Assembly: GCA_028278125.1 (NCBI GenBank)
Contig: JANQEY010000120.1
Coordinates: forward strand, 1-61,500
Length of the DNA: 61,500 bases
Direction: 5' to 3'
From: a bacterium
GTDB taxonomy: Bacteria > Electryoneota > Electryoneia > Electryoneales > Electryoneaceae
The notes below the pieces were generated by a model that was not told where the DNA came from, ran no database searches, and saw nothing but the letters and a program-made list of their open reading frames with translations. Positions 25,252 to 34,577 of the stretch are shown piece by piece. A program made the translations under genes and the position numbers. The first letter of the stretch is position 1. Each line of letters opens with the position of its first letter.

Positions 25252-27423
25252 ATGAATTTACTTCAAGATGCAAAAGCCCTTTGTATTATGGCGATATTTT
25301 TCTGCACCTGTCTACCAATCTATGGGCAGGACAGCTTGAATGTCACCATGGTTGGAAGCCTGTATAACTTTTGGGGCAGTCTTCAAAGTGTTACGCCAAA
25401 TGGAAGTTATATTTATGTAACACATGGCTGGGGCAGCACAACTGTTGGCTGGGGTCGAATACAAATTTTAGACGTGAACGATCCGGAAAACCCCGTCGAA
25501 GTAGGATTCTACCACAATCCAACATCAGTGCAAAATATCTATATTCGAGACCATTATGCTTATCTTGCCGCTTTAGATGGTTTGTATATTCTTAATATTC
25601 AAGATCCAATATCACCATTTGAAGTTGGATTTTATGATAATCCCGGCAGTGCTCAAGGTGTCATGGTAAGTGGCGATTATGCCTATATCGCTAGTTCTTA
25701 TGGTATGTACGTGGTGGATGTTACTGATCCATCCAATCCATTCGAAGTAGGTGCTGTAGAAATGGCCGAAAACGCTTATAATGTTGTCATTGACAGTATT
25801 TATGCTTATGTAGCCGCAAGTGTTGTGGGTCTGCGGATTATTGATATCAGCGATCCTGAAACACCTGAAGAAGTTGGTGTTTATAACGAAGGTGGTTGGA
25901 CACACGATGTGGATGTCTTAAACAGTATAGCTTATGTAGCGAATAGTTTTTACGGCTTACAAATAATTGATGTAAGTGAACCTACGTCACCAGAAGAGGT
26001 CGGTTACCTTGATACCCCAGGCTATCCAGAAAGTATATCACTGGCAAATGATTTAGCTTTTATTGCAGACGACGAGGGTGGGTTAAGAATTATAGATGTG
26101 ACAGATATTGCTGAACCTGTGGAAATAGGCTTCATTAATTCATTTGAAGACGCTGAAGATGTCTCAATTAGCGGGAATTATGCCTATGTCATTGATAGAG
26201 AGGTAGGACTGAAATCTATTGACATTAGTTCACCCAACGTACCTTTTATTGTCGGATCTGCAGGCCAGTGTGGATATCTAACAGGTATTAAATTAGCTGG
26301 AGATGAAGCTTATTTAGCCGCTAACTATGCCGGCTTACGAATTGTAGATATAAACGATCATTTTGCTCCCGAAGAAATTGGATCCGTTGACACACGATAT
26401 CGAGTTGTGGGTGTAGGTTACTCCGACGGTTACGCTTACCTGGCTGAAGGAAATGATGGTGTACGAATTATGGATGTATCAGACCCCTCCACTCCCGTGG
26501 AAACAGGTTCGATTGAGACTCCTGATTTTGCTACAACTGTAATAGTAGAAGATGACTACGCTTACGTGGGATCCGACTGGGAAGTGCTAAGAATTATCAA
26601 TGTCAGCTTTCCTTCAAACCCTGTTGAAACAGGCTCCTATGTAGCACCTGACAGAGTATGGGGACTTCATGTTAATAATGAATACGCCTACCTGGCTGCA
26701 GGAGACGCTGGTTTACGAATAGTAGATATAAGTGATCCTTTCGCTCCAGAGGAGGTTGGATCAATAGAAATACAGGGAGCGGCAATTGATGTAGATGTCC
26801 ATAACGGGTATGCCTATACAACAGGATACAGTTCGGGTTTGCGGATTATCGATGTTCATGATCCATCCATACCATCGGAAATAGGATATTATGACGTATT
26901 TAATGAAGCCTTTAGCGTAACAATTTCGGGCAATTATGCTTTCATCGCAGATTATGAATGTGGTCTGCGAATTCTTGACATCAATAATCCGACAGCACCA
27001 GTTGAAGTGGGCTATTATGACACACCGGATCAATGCAGGGATGTAGCAATCAGAGGTAACTTTGCTTATGTGGCCGATTGGTTCTCTTTAAGAGTTTTTG
27101 ATTGCTCTGCAGCTACAGCAGTTAGTAATCGGAATTCAAATGTTATACCCAAAGATTTTTTTGTTTCCGAACCCTACCCGAATCCTTTTAATTCATCTAC
27201 CAGGCTGAATATTTCTATACCCATATCAGGGATAACGAAAATTGGCATTTATAATCTCTTAGGTAGAAGTCTTTTCCAAACTTCAAACCATTACCAGGCT
27301 GGAATCCACCGCTTCCTTTTTAATAAAAGCTCTGTTGAGGGTAATTTGAGTAGTGGTGTTTATTATGTAACGGTTCGCTATGATAATCAACATCGGGTCA
27401 GGAAGGTAGTTTTGGTGGAATAA
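25252..27423 (+). CDS. Secreted LVIVD-repeat beta-propeller with type IX sorting domain
   Basis: The protein is 723 residues from the chosen ATG at 25252; a TTG nine bases earlier is possible. After a signal peptide (ending IYGQ) there are about fourteen repeats of 41-42 residues, each with YAYVA, GLRI.DI.DP and P.EVG, the LVIVD pattern of surface propeller proteins. The end is a type IX sorting domain: SEPYPNPFNSSTRLN, GIYNLLGRSLF, SSGVYYVTVR and RKVVLVE. It is probably displayed on or released from the surface; ligand unknown. Confidence 0.85.
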   Translation: MNLLQDAKALCIMAIFFCTCLPIYGQDSLNVTMVGSLYNFWGSLQSVTPNGSYIYVTHGWGSTTVGWGRIQILDVNDPENPVEVGFYHNPTSVQNIYIRDHYAYLAALDGLYILNIQDPISPFEVGFYDNPGSAQGVMVSGDYAYIASSYGMYVVDVTDPSNPFEVGAVEMAENAYNVVIDSIYAYVAASVVGLRIIDISDPETPEEVGVYNEGGWTHDVDVLNSIAYVANSFYGLQIIDVSEPTSPEEVGYLDTPGYPESISLANDLAFIADDEGGLRIIDVTDIAEPVEIGFINSFEDAEDVSISGNYAYVIDREVGLKSIDISSPNVPFIVGSAGQCGYLTGIKLAGDEAYLAANYAGLRIVDINDHFAPEEIGSVDTRYRVVGVGYSDGYAYLAEGNDGVRIMDVSDPSTPVETGSIETPDFATTVIVEDDYAYVGSDWEVLRIINVSFPSNPVETGSYVAPDRVWGLHVNNEYAYLAAGDAGLRIVDISDPFAPEEVGSIEIQGAAIDVDVHNGYAYTTGYSSGLRIIDVHDPSIPSEIGYYDVFNEAFSVTISGNYAFIADYECGLRILDINNPTAPVEVGYYDTPDQCRDVAIRGNFAYVADWFSLRVFDCSAATAVSNRNSNVIPKDFFVSEPYPNPFNSSTRLNISIPISGITKIGIYNLLGRSLFQTSNHYQAGIHRFLFNKSSVEGNLSSGVYYVTVRYDNQHRVRKVVLVE

Positions 27424-27437
27424 AACTGTCAGAGAAA

Positions 27438-27609
27438 CCCGGGTTGCGATATTTATAAAAGAAATTCAATCGAGATTGCTTCGTCGCTACGCTTCCTCGC
27501 AACGTCACCAGGGGTGGCCCGACATCATTGTCGGGTGTCATTATTTGAGAGAAACACGGTTTGCGTCCCCCTTTGCTAAAGCTACGGAGGATAAAAGCCA
27601 ACCCGGGCC
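27438..27609. repeat. Split REP palindrome with nested repeats
   Basis: The outer halves CCCGGGTTGCG (27438-27448) and GCCAACCCGGGCC (from 27597) belong to one REP-like palindrome. About 148 bases lie between them: a copy of the TTGCTTCGTCGCT...CTCGCAACG core also seen at 437-473, a CCCGACA/TGTCGGG hairpin at 27518-27535, and a CCCCTTTGCTAAAGCTACGG block. The open frame across it reads SPFAKATEDKSQP, a repeat-derived peptide and not a gene. Confidence 0.7.
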
Positions 27610-27637
27610 ATTAAAAAAACATACCTTTTTCTATCTA

Positions 27638-28468
27638 TTAAAGAATAATTTCCATCTCCAGCTGGTTGAGGTTTGATTTTTCGAATCCACAACTCAATAA
27701 AAATTCATGCATTAAATCCTCCGGAACAACCGGGACAATCTCAAAGGTACAATCAGCAAACTTATCAAAAAGAAGTGACATCAGTTTCGTGCCCCAACCC
27801 TGCTTCCTGTCCGATTTCGTAACATAAACGGCATTCAAATAAACCTGGTTTTCCGGTTTCTTTGTGAATATCGCAAAAGCCTTATTGTCAAGTGTATACC
27901 CCGTTGACGAAGGACCAAGTGCGGAGAAGAATTCCGGAGAACAATGCCAGGGATAGTCTTTATTTAAACCCTCAGTCATAACCAATGAAATATCTCTTGT
28001 ATCCATCTCTTCGAGAGTACCGGTTGCGTTACCGTTTGTCTCCTGTTTTGGTTTGCTGTAACCAAAGAGTTTTCTAATAGTTTTGAATCCCGTTTTTTTA
28101 TAGACATTAACAGCCGGATCATTTGTTTCAAACACCTCAAGGCGCATGGATGTAAATCCCGCTTCAGTGGAATCCAGGATAGATTTATTCATCAGTGCCT
28201 GCCCAATTCCCTTGTTCCTGAATTCGTCAATAATACCCATCGCCGCCCCACGCATCAGCTTTCCCCTGCTGCCAAGAAGAAGCATACCCGCCTGATTTCC
28301 ATCCATCATGGCTACAAGCGATCTGTGAAGGTTGATATTATAAAGCGCGCAGAATTTTGAAAAGGTAAACGTGTCAACATTTACAGGAACTACATACCCC
28401 TCAAATCCACTGGTAAAAAGATCAGCAAGTTGTTCATGGGTAAATTCCGAGGCTGGGATAAGTTTCAT
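27638..28468 (-). CDS. GNAT-family N-acetyltransferase, two domains
   Basis: The 276-residue protein contains two acetyltransferase folds. The first has MGIIDEFRNKGIGQALMNK (acetyl-CoA loop) and NVYKKTGFKTI. The second has LNAVYVTKSDRKQGWGTKLM and the closing FLLSCGFEK. The substrate is not evident. It lies downstream of the 83-residue unknown and the comF and selB genes on the minus strand and is followed by the repeat block at 27438. Confidence 0.75.
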   Translation of the reverse strand: MKLIPASEFTHEQLADLFTSGFEGYVVPVNVDTFTFSKFCALYNINLHRSLVAMMDGNQAGMLLLGSRGKLMRGAAMGIIDEFRNKGIGQALMNKSILDSTEAGFTSMRLEVFETNDPAVNVYKKTGFKTIRKLFGYSKPKQETNGNATGTLEEMDTRDISLVMTEGLNKDYPWHCSPEFFSALGPSSTGYTLDNKAFAIFTKKPENQVYLNAVYVTKSDRKQGWGTKLMSLLFDKFADCTFEIVPVVPEDLMHEFLLSCGFEKSNLNQLEMEIIL

Positions 28469-28529
28469 GATGATCTCATTAATATAATTAAAAGGTTTTG
28501 GGACCTAGGAGGGACTAATATATCAAAAA

Positions 28530-28781
28530 CTAGCTTTCCTCCCTGACAATATTAAATGTGACAAGCACACCTTTGTCTGTTGGTGTAGTCGTAAGAATTT
28601 CGGAATACTTAAGATTATCGACCGGGACTTTTATCTCGGCAGATAGCTCTTCTTTTATCTCCCTGATTTTTTTCAGGAGAGCGTCACCATCAAAATCCTC
28701 ATCAGAAAATTGCGTTTCCACAAGCCATAAATCTTCCGTCGAGGATAATATTTTAATCTTTTTTTTATCGCCAGGCGTCAA
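28530..28781 (-). CDS. Small conserved-looking protein, unknown
   Basis: The 83-residue soluble protein begins MTPGDKKKIKILSSTEDLWL and ends KGVLVTFNIVREES. It has an acidic middle (QFSDEDFDGDALL) and no membrane span or known motif. It lies 43 bases downstream of comF on the same strand and may be co-transcribed. I do not recognise the family. Confidence 0.5.
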   Translation of the reverse strand: MTPGDKKKIKILSSTEDLWLVETQFSDEDFDGDALLKKIREIKEELSAEIKVPVDNLKYSEILTTTPTDKGVLVTFNIVREES

Positions 28782-28824
28782 CTCAAACCACCTAATTAAT
28801 AGTCAGCATAAATGATATATAACA

Positions 28825-29496
28825 TCATGACTGGCACAAACATACAGCTTCGATCGATTTCCAGCCTGATTTTCGCGCGGTAAACGCTAGTCGTGAAACT
28901 GTTGTCCCTGTCTTAACCACATCGTCAACAATCACCAATATCTTTGATGAATCATCGCATTTTTCAATGCTGAATGCTCCCTTCATCGTTGTTTTACGAT
29001 CATCAACCGTTAGCAACGACTGGTGAGGACCAGCCAGGATTCTTGAGCTCAGACTGGAACTGAATGGAACGGATTGTATTTCAGCAAGATATTTTGCCAA
29101 TATTTCAGCAGGGTTAAAACCTCTTTCACGTCTCCTGGATGGATGGTCCGGTACAGGAATCACAACGCTGTCCCCTGCCACAAATTCCATCTCAGTCAAA
29201 CGTTCTGATAATTTATATGCCAACTGTTTCGCCAGGTATATGCCCTTCTGGAATTTGAAACGATGTATAATTGTCCTCATACGTTCATCGTACTGGAAAC
29301 CAATCCATAGCCTGTCTATTCCCCTGGGCGATGGCAATCCCCTGGCTTTTAGGAGGCTTCCCCAGCAGATGTCGCAAACCTCTGTCCCATTATCCAGGTG
29401 ATCATCACGGTTACAACAGATACAAACTTTCGGCCAGACTACATCGGAGGTCACATCCCATATTTTACGAAAGACTGATTTTATCCCGGCAGTCAT
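28825..29496 (-). CDS. comF: ComF-family phosphoribosyltransferase-like protein
   Basis: The 223-residue protein has an N-terminal four-Cys zinc site (CICCNRDDH and CDICW). The C-terminal half is a PRTase fold with the loop ILVIVDDVVKTGTTVSRL and RERGFNPAEILAKYLA. ComF relatives take part in DNA uptake or nucleotide metabolism; the reaction is not settled. Its ATG overlaps the selB stop by four bases, so translation is probably coupled. Confidence 0.85.
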   Translation of the reverse strand: MTAGIKSVFRKIWDVTSDVVWPKVCICCNRDDHLDNGTEVCDICWGSLLKARGLPSPRGIDRLWIGFQYDERMRTIIHRFKFQKGIYLAKQLAYKLSERLTEMEFVAGDSVVIPVPDHPSRRRERGFNPAEILAKYLAEIQSVPFSSSLSSRILAGPHQSLLTVDDRKTTMKGAFSIEKCDDSSKILVIVDDVVKTGTTVSRLAFTARKSGWKSIEAVCLCQS

Positions 29497-31394
29497 TGGG
29501 TAATTTTTCTCTTATTACCGTCCCTGGCGCAGAATCCCTTGTCGTCAAGGTATTCCAAAAGAGGAACAACGTATTTCCTTGTTGTCTGTAATACTTCAGC
29601 AACATCCGCAATGGAAAATTCCTCGCCAGATGAAAACTTCTCAGTTAAATCTTCTTTTACGGAATCCAGTGTCCTTTTGCTGATAACTACCCGTTCATCC
29701 AGTATTATTACTTTCCCTATCTGCTTCAATGCCCGGATCAGTCGTTTTCCTTCATCGACACTAAGTTTAAGCTGCTCAGCGATGGATGACGGCAACGGAA
29801 CGTTTACTCCTGATCTGTCAAGGATATCCAGGATCAATCGACAGTTTTCTTCATCTTTTGGTTTTAAACTGACTTCGTGCCCCTGAGCAGAAACAAGGCC
29901 ATCATCAAAAACTAATGAATTACTTTTGGTCAGTTCACCAATGAGCTCAGTAAGAACTTCATCAGGAATATCCAGGTCTGTAACCGCTCGCCCCCATGAA
30001 ACTTTTGACATCCCCTTCTCTTCCGGCCGATCCGAATGAAACTTTGCAAGTACCGACGCAGAATTATCCTTCCACTTTTTCCAAGTGTCACTACTGACAT
30101 ACCAGGTTTTGGCTGATTTTACCAGGTAAATCTTTTTTTTAGCCACAAGCCCGGAAATGTTTTCGTCGATTACTGTTTCATTAAGTGGCATGAATTTTAA
30201 CAGGTCATCTCGATTGAACAGTGTCCTTGAACTGATTAAGGTGTAGATAAGCTCTACGTCTGTGTCATCAAGGGATTGCAGGCGATCAATCAATCCTTTT
30301 AGTGATCTTTTCCTGTCCGGTGGATCAGGATCAAGAACCTTTATACCGCCTAAAGTTTCAACCGGAGAATAATGCCTGAGAACACCCTTATCATGAATCA
30401 TACAGGTGACAGGAAATTCCAGGTCCAGTCGTCCAAAACCTTTTGTTCCGGGCAAAAGTTCATCTGCATTTACCAGCAAAACCCGACCGATCACCTCTGA
30501 AGTTCCCAGGTGAATTCGCACACGCATCCTGTTTGTGATCATCCTCGACGACGGAAGAAGAGAAATTTTTACATCCAGGAATGACGTTTCAACGGCTCTC
30601 CCAGAACTTACCAGCAGATCACCACGTTTCGGCTCGGTTTCCCCGGCTATATTCATTGCTGCCCGGTCATTTATTTTCACCGTATCAACCGTATTACCAT
30701 GAGCCTGTAATCCCCTGATCCTGTATACTTCCCCACCGGGTAAAAGCTCTACCTTATCACCGACTTGAACCATCCCGTTCCAGACTGTACCGGTAACCAC
30801 CCTCCCATGCCCTTTGATAAGAAAACTCCTGTCAACTGGCATCCTGAAAAAACCCGGATCTTCCGCAGGACGGATATTTTCAATAAGACTATCCAGCAGG
30901 CTCTTCAGTTCGTCGATACCTTTACCACTGATACTGTCGACTACGACAACCGAGGCACCGGCAAGTTGCGATGTACTGATTAGCTCTTTGGCTTCTTCTT
31001 TTACCAGGTCGATCCAGTCTTTATCATCAGCAAGGTCGGCCTTGGTAATGACTATAATTCCATTATCAATTCCCATAGCATCGAGAACAGCAAGGTGTTC
31101 CCTGGTTTGTGGCATTACACCATCGTCCGCGGCAATAATCAGCATTGCAGCCTGCATCGCGGAAGCACCCGCCACCATCGTTTTTACAAACCGTTCGTGA
31201 CCGGGGACATCGATAAATGCAGCTTTGTCACTGTAGAAGGCAAAACCGAGATCAATTGTAATTCCTCTCCGCTTTTCCTCTTCTAGCCTGTCTGTGTCAG
31301 TACCAGTCAATGCTTTGATAAGAGCTGTTTTCCCATGATCAATATGACCGGCGGTTCCTATAACAAGATGTTCAGGTCTAATTTCGTTCTGCAT
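29493..31394 (-). CDS. selB: Selenocysteine-specific elongation factor SelB
   Basis: The 633-residue GTPase delivers Sec-tRNA(Sec) to UGA codons that have a SECIS hairpin. The GTP motifs are GTAGHIDHGKT near residues 12-22, DVPGHERFV and ITKADL. The EF-Tu-like middle domains follow, and the C-terminal winged-helix repeats include the ending RKYVVPLLEYLDDKGF. The chosen ATG at 31394 has GGA seven bases upstream; a GTG at 31406 is an alternative. The window holds no selA, selD or selC. It lies in an operon with comF. Confidence 0.95.
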   Translation of the reverse strand: MQNEIRPEHLVIGTAGHIDHGKTALIKALTGTDTDRLEEEKRRGITIDLGFAFYSDKAAFIDVPGHERFVKTMVAGASAMQAAMLIIAADDGVMPQTREHLAVLDAMGIDNGIIVITKADLADDKDWIDLVKEEAKELISTSQLAGASVVVVDSISGKGIDELKSLLDSLIENIRPAEDPGFFRMPVDRSFLIKGHGRVVTGTVWNGMVQVGDKVELLPGGEVYRIRGLQAHGNTVDTVKINDRAAMNIAGETEPKRGDLLVSSGRAVETSFLDVKISLLPSSRMITNRMRVRIHLGTSEVIGRVLLVNADELLPGTKGFGRLDLEFPVTCMIHDKGVLRHYSPVETLGGIKVLDPDPPDRKRSLKGLIDRLQSLDDTDVELIYTLISSRTLFNRDDLLKFMPLNETVIDENISGLVAKKKIYLVKSAKTWYVSSDTWKKWKDNSASVLAKFHSDRPEEKGMSKVSWGRAVTDLDIPDEVLTELIGELTKSNSLVFDDGLVSAQGHEVSLKPKDEENCRLILDILDRSGVNVPLPSSIAEQLKLSVDEGKRLIRALKQIGKVIILDERVVISKRTLDSVKEDLTEKFSSGEEFSIADVAEVLQTTRKYVVPLLEYLDDKGFCARDGNKRKITQ

Positions 31395-31464
31395 TACAAA
31401 ATCCACAAAAATAATTCGGGAGTATCAAACTGTATCTGAAAATGAGGATTCGCAAGAGGTAGAG

Positions 31465-32571
31465 TTATAATTCTATTTTTAGTAGATCAAACCTCTTTAA
31501 AGCCAGCAATGCCCGGTAAGTAATCCAGGGGCTTGGTTTACCCTTTTTATCTATATCAGCGTACATTTTCCCGTTTATTCCACCTACCATTTTCCACATA
31601 CCATTCTTCTGGCGTTTGTCCAGCAAAATCTCCAAGCCTGAATCGATTATTTTGTCACGCTTAACACCAGCTTTACCCAATAATAGCATCACTTCCAGCA
31701 GATCAGAATTATAATTGTTGGGGAAACTGAACCTAAGCCAGCCTGCCTTTTCACGTCGCGGTTCCAGGCGGCCATCCTCGATCCATTTTTTTCTTGCTGC
31801 CATTCTCTCTTCAGGGCTGGCTGAATAAGACCATTCCTGCCATTCCTTTGAATCTTTGGGAACATAAATATGCAACTTGAATTTCTTAAGAATTTTAACA
31901 AGTTGATTTATGAATTTTATGTCGTCCTTCGTTCTCACTTTCGGCGGCAATGCCAGGAAAGCTTTTAATACTTTAGGAACTACCATATAACATTTTGGAA
32001 GTAATGAATAATAATCCATCACTGAGCAGTCGAAACCCTCGCCAGGAACAAAATGACACTTACATGATGCGAGGGCGGCTCTCGTAATGGGTTGAGATTC
32101 ATGCCCATACCTGATCAGTACCGTCGCCATATGGGCGACAAGACAGAGTATCGGATGATGCCAGTACACTCCCTCTTTGCATTCAGAATCCAACACTCCC
32201 ATTCCCTGCTTACTCTTCAATCCCGAAATGGGTTTGGTATTGGAAAGCAGGTATTCAACACCTCTTTTTACAGGTTCCAGGTTCCCGGGCACACCAAGTT
32301 CACTCATATGCAGCATAACCCATGATGTCCCGGTATATTTCCGGTAAAATGAACTTGCGTGCCTGTCAGACCAGGTACCGTCGCCGTTATGCGCTGCCAA
32401 AGTCGCTTTCACCCAGGGAGAATTGGGGATGTCCTTTCTTGTCTTAACCAGGTCAGGATCATCGTCCGGGTAGTCCAGGAGGTCTGATAGTACTTTAACT
32501 CGTAAAAGAGGATCTTGCGGATCAGCAAGTTGATGGATAAGAGTGCTGTCCACGGAAACAGGTTCGATCAT
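31465..32571 (-). CDS. Alpha/alpha-toroid (terpene cyclase/prenyltransferase-like) protein
   Basis: The 368-residue protein has no signal peptide. It shows the toroid repeats of the squalene-cyclase/prenyltransferase superfamily: WVKATLAAHNGDGTWSD, GVEYLLSN, LGIPG-type loops and the C-terminal ITYRALLALKRF. A Cys pair is at ASCKCHFVPGEGFDCSV. No DXDD catalytic motif is visible, so enzymatic activity is unclear. ATG 32571 was chosen because it lies seven bases after the upstream stop; an ATG at 32616 would overlap the previous gene. Function unknown. Confidence 0.55.
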   Translation of the reverse strand: MIEPVSVDSTLIHQLADPQDPLLRVKVLSDLLDYPDDDPDLVKTRKDIPNSPWVKATLAAHNGDGTWSDRHASSFYRKYTGTSWVMLHMSELGVPGNLEPVKRGVEYLLSNTKPISGLKSKQGMGVLDSECKEGVYWHHPILCLVAHMATVLIRYGHESQPITRAALASCKCHFVPGEGFDCSVMDYYSLLPKCYMVVPKVLKAFLALPPKVRTKDDIKFINQLVKILKKFKLHIYVPKDSKEWQEWSYSASPEERMAARKKWIEDGRLEPRREKAGWLRFSFPNNYNSDLLEVMLLLGKAGVKRDKIIDSGLEILLDKRQKNGMWKMVGGINGKMYADIDKKGKPSPWITYRALLALKRFDLLKIEL

Positions 32572-32578
32572 CTGCAGC

Positions 32579-33142
32579 TCACATTGAGTAAGTTCCCATC
32601 CATTCAGCCTCGGCAATGATATGACCGTTCATCGCTTTCAGCAGTTGTTCTTTTGTAGCGCCCGGTTCTAGTTCTAATGTTTTATCCAGCGCGTACAGTT
32701 TGAAATAGTACCTGTGCGGTTTTCCAGCAGGAGGACATGGTCCACTGTATCCAATCCTGGGCCAGGAATTGGATCCATTCATTGTTCCGTTCTCAAAAGT
32801 TTTTTTATCGGGAATACCACGAATCAGCTGATTCGCCTCAGCAGGAATGTTATAGATAACCCAGTGGACCCATGTACCACCCGGTGCATCGGGATCATCG
32901 CAGATTAAAGCAAAACCGGCAGTATTTTCTGGAGCATTTTCCCAATTAAGCTCAGGAGATGTATTTTCACCTTCGCACGTGAATCCTGGAGGAATGAGTT
33001 CGCCATAAGCAGAATCAGGGGAGCTCAATGTCATCTGTTCCAACTCATTTTTTTCAACCCGATCTTCAGCATAAGTCAAGGTAAATGGCAGGTAGATTAT
33101 AGTAAAAACGACAAGAAGTTTTGGTACAAATCTTCCATTCAT
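32579..33142 (-). CDS. YbhB/YbcL-type PEBP (Raf-kinase-inhibitor-like) protein, exported
   Basis: The 187-residue protein has a signal peptide (about residues 1-25) and the phosphatidylethanolamine-binding protein signature DPDAPGGTWVHWVIYNIPA, with GPCPPAGKPHRYYFKLYALD later. These are the anion-binding loops of the family. The bacterial members' role is not well known. It is preceded by mlaD and followed by the toroid-fold gene on the same strand. Confidence 0.88.
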   Translation of the reverse strand: MNGRFVPKLLVVFTIIYLPFTLTYAEDRVEKNELEQMTLSSPDSAYGELIPPGFTCEGENTSPELNWENAPENTAGFALICDDPDAPGGTWVHWVIYNIPAEANQLIRGIPDKKTFENGTMNGSNSWPRIGYSGPCPPAGKPHRYYFKLYALDKTLELEPGATKEQLLKAMNGHIIAEAEWMGTYSM

Positions 33143-33161
33143 TATCTGCTCCTCAAAACAC

Positions 33162-34058
33162 CTAGAATATTTTTATTTTAACACCTTCTTTTTTGAGCTT
33201 GGCGGCAAGTGAATCTATGTCTGCCAGTGTTCTGACGATCTGGTTGTGCAGGGTATCAGAGTAGACCAGTTTTCCAATTGTACCCTCTTTCCCGGTTATC
33301 GCCCCACTGAAAGATTTCAGATTGGTTGCCACCTGCTGGACATCCAGCATTACACCATCCATCTGCGTAATAAGAGTATCTATCTTTGGACTATTTGCGC
33401 TTACAACTTTATACAGCTCTTTCCCGGTAGCTTCAATTTCTCCAGCTCCTACTTCGAGAGATTTTGAGGTTTTTTCCAGTCTATCACGCAGAACAGCGGT
33501 GGTGGCGTTCATATCATCGAGGGACGCGTCTAAACGTTCACCAAGGTTTGTGATGTTCAGGGCGGAATCCACACTTGAGATAGTTTTCCTTAAATGGACA
33601 AGGATATCTGTCAATTCCGCAAGTGCAATTCCCGAGGCGGCCATCACCTCACCAATACCTGTAGGAACCGATCCATAAATCAAGCTGCCTTCTTGTAATG
33701 GCTCAGGTCCTGCTCCCGGGTTTATTGTTACCATTCTCCCACCCATTAATTGGGGTGTGAACAGTAATACTTCAACATCCTGGTAGAGCTTGACGTCGGC
33801 GTCAAGGTCTATTGATACAATCGCGCCCTGTTCTCCGAGATCAACACTGTTTACCGTTCCCTTTGAAACACCCTGGACAAGTACTGATGAACCCTCTTTC
33901 AGGCCATAGACTTCCTTAAAATGAACCTGGTATTTATTGGTTTTAGCGTCCAGGCGGACTCCTTTCCCCCAGATAATTCCAAAAACCAGGATTGCCAGTG
34001 AAACCAATACAACACCACCGACCCAGAACTCCTGTTGAATCCGCTGCCTGCTGTTCAC
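33162..34058 (-). CDS. MCE/MlaD-family lipid-transport protein
   Basis: The 298-residue protein has one N-terminal span (about residues 14-31), then the MCE domain (YQVHFKEVYGLKEGSSVLVQ, MGGRMVTINPG), then a long coiled-coil-like region. MlaD-type proteins bind lipids in the periplasm as part of an ABC transporter, but the MlaE and MlaF partners are not near here. It lies nine bases after the PTS IIB gene. A precise substrate cannot be given. Confidence 0.88.
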   Translation of the reverse strand: MNSRQRIQQEFWVGGVVLVSLAILVFGIIWGKGVRLDAKTNKYQVHFKEVYGLKEGSSVLVQGVSKGTVNSVDLGEQGAIVSIDLDADVKLYQDVEVLLFTPQLMGGRMVTINPGAGPEPLQEGSLIYGSVPTGIGEVMAASGIALAELTDILVHLRKTISSVDSALNITNLGERLDASLDDMNATTAVLRDRLEKTSKSLEVGAGEIEATGKELYKVVSANSPKIDTLITQMDGVMLDVQQVATNLKSFSGAITGKEGTIGKLVYSDTLHNQIVRTLADIDSLAAKLKKEGVKIKIF

Positions 34059-34067
34059 CCGGTTCTC

Positions 34068-34577
34068 CTATAGTGCTATTAGTTGAGCTTCAGCTGATGG
34101 TAGGGGACGATATACCGGATTTAATTCTTTATCCCATATTTGCTGCAATATCTCAAGATCACATTTGCACAGCTGGACATCATCGCTCAGTTTTTTTATT
34201 TCTCCAGCTTCGATTATCTCTTTTTCCGACTTCCTTATTCCACCTATCTGGATTTCATTGGGATGAATATTTCCATTTATCAGATCCAGCAGTGTCATGC
34301 ATGAATCTACAACCACCAGGGTATTAGCTTTTACATTTGGTGCTGGAGACCACCTGGAGATAGCATCCTGTACATTGAGTACCCCACCTTTATAAACTTC
34401 AGGGATAGCGTCTTCGTATAATTTTTTTTCAAATTCGTCACTATTCACCCGGTCACTCACCAACCAGATTTCATCCGCCGGCCAGCCTTTTCCCCATCCA
34501 TGCAGTACCTGACCATGAATCAACCTGTCATCAACCCTGATAATCAATCCTTTCAGATCTATTTTTCCCGAGGCCAT
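34068..34577 (-). CDS. PTS mannose-family IIB component
   Basis: The 169-residue protein has the IIB signature RVDDRLIHGQVLHGW, whose His is the phosphorylation site, and RVNSDEFEKKLYEDAIP, all typical of the mannose/fructose/sorbose class. It overlaps the IIA gene by 19 bases. No IIC or IID permease gene follows; mlaD is next. It may therefore act in phosphotransfer signalling and not transport. Confidence 0.85.
   Translation of the reverse strand: MASGKIDLKGLIIRVDDRLIHGQVLHGWGKGWPADEIWLVSDRVNSDEFEKKLYEDAIPEVYKGGVLNVQDAISRWSPAPNVKANTLVVVDSCMTLLDLINGNIHPNEIQIGGIRKSEKEIIEAGEIKKLSDDVQLCKCDLEILQQIWDKELNPVYRPLPSAEAQLIAL

Noticed and set aside
27476..27676. Frame reading SPFAKATEDKSQP
   Set aside because: This peptide is encoded by dispersed palindromic repeats in many genomes and is not a gene.
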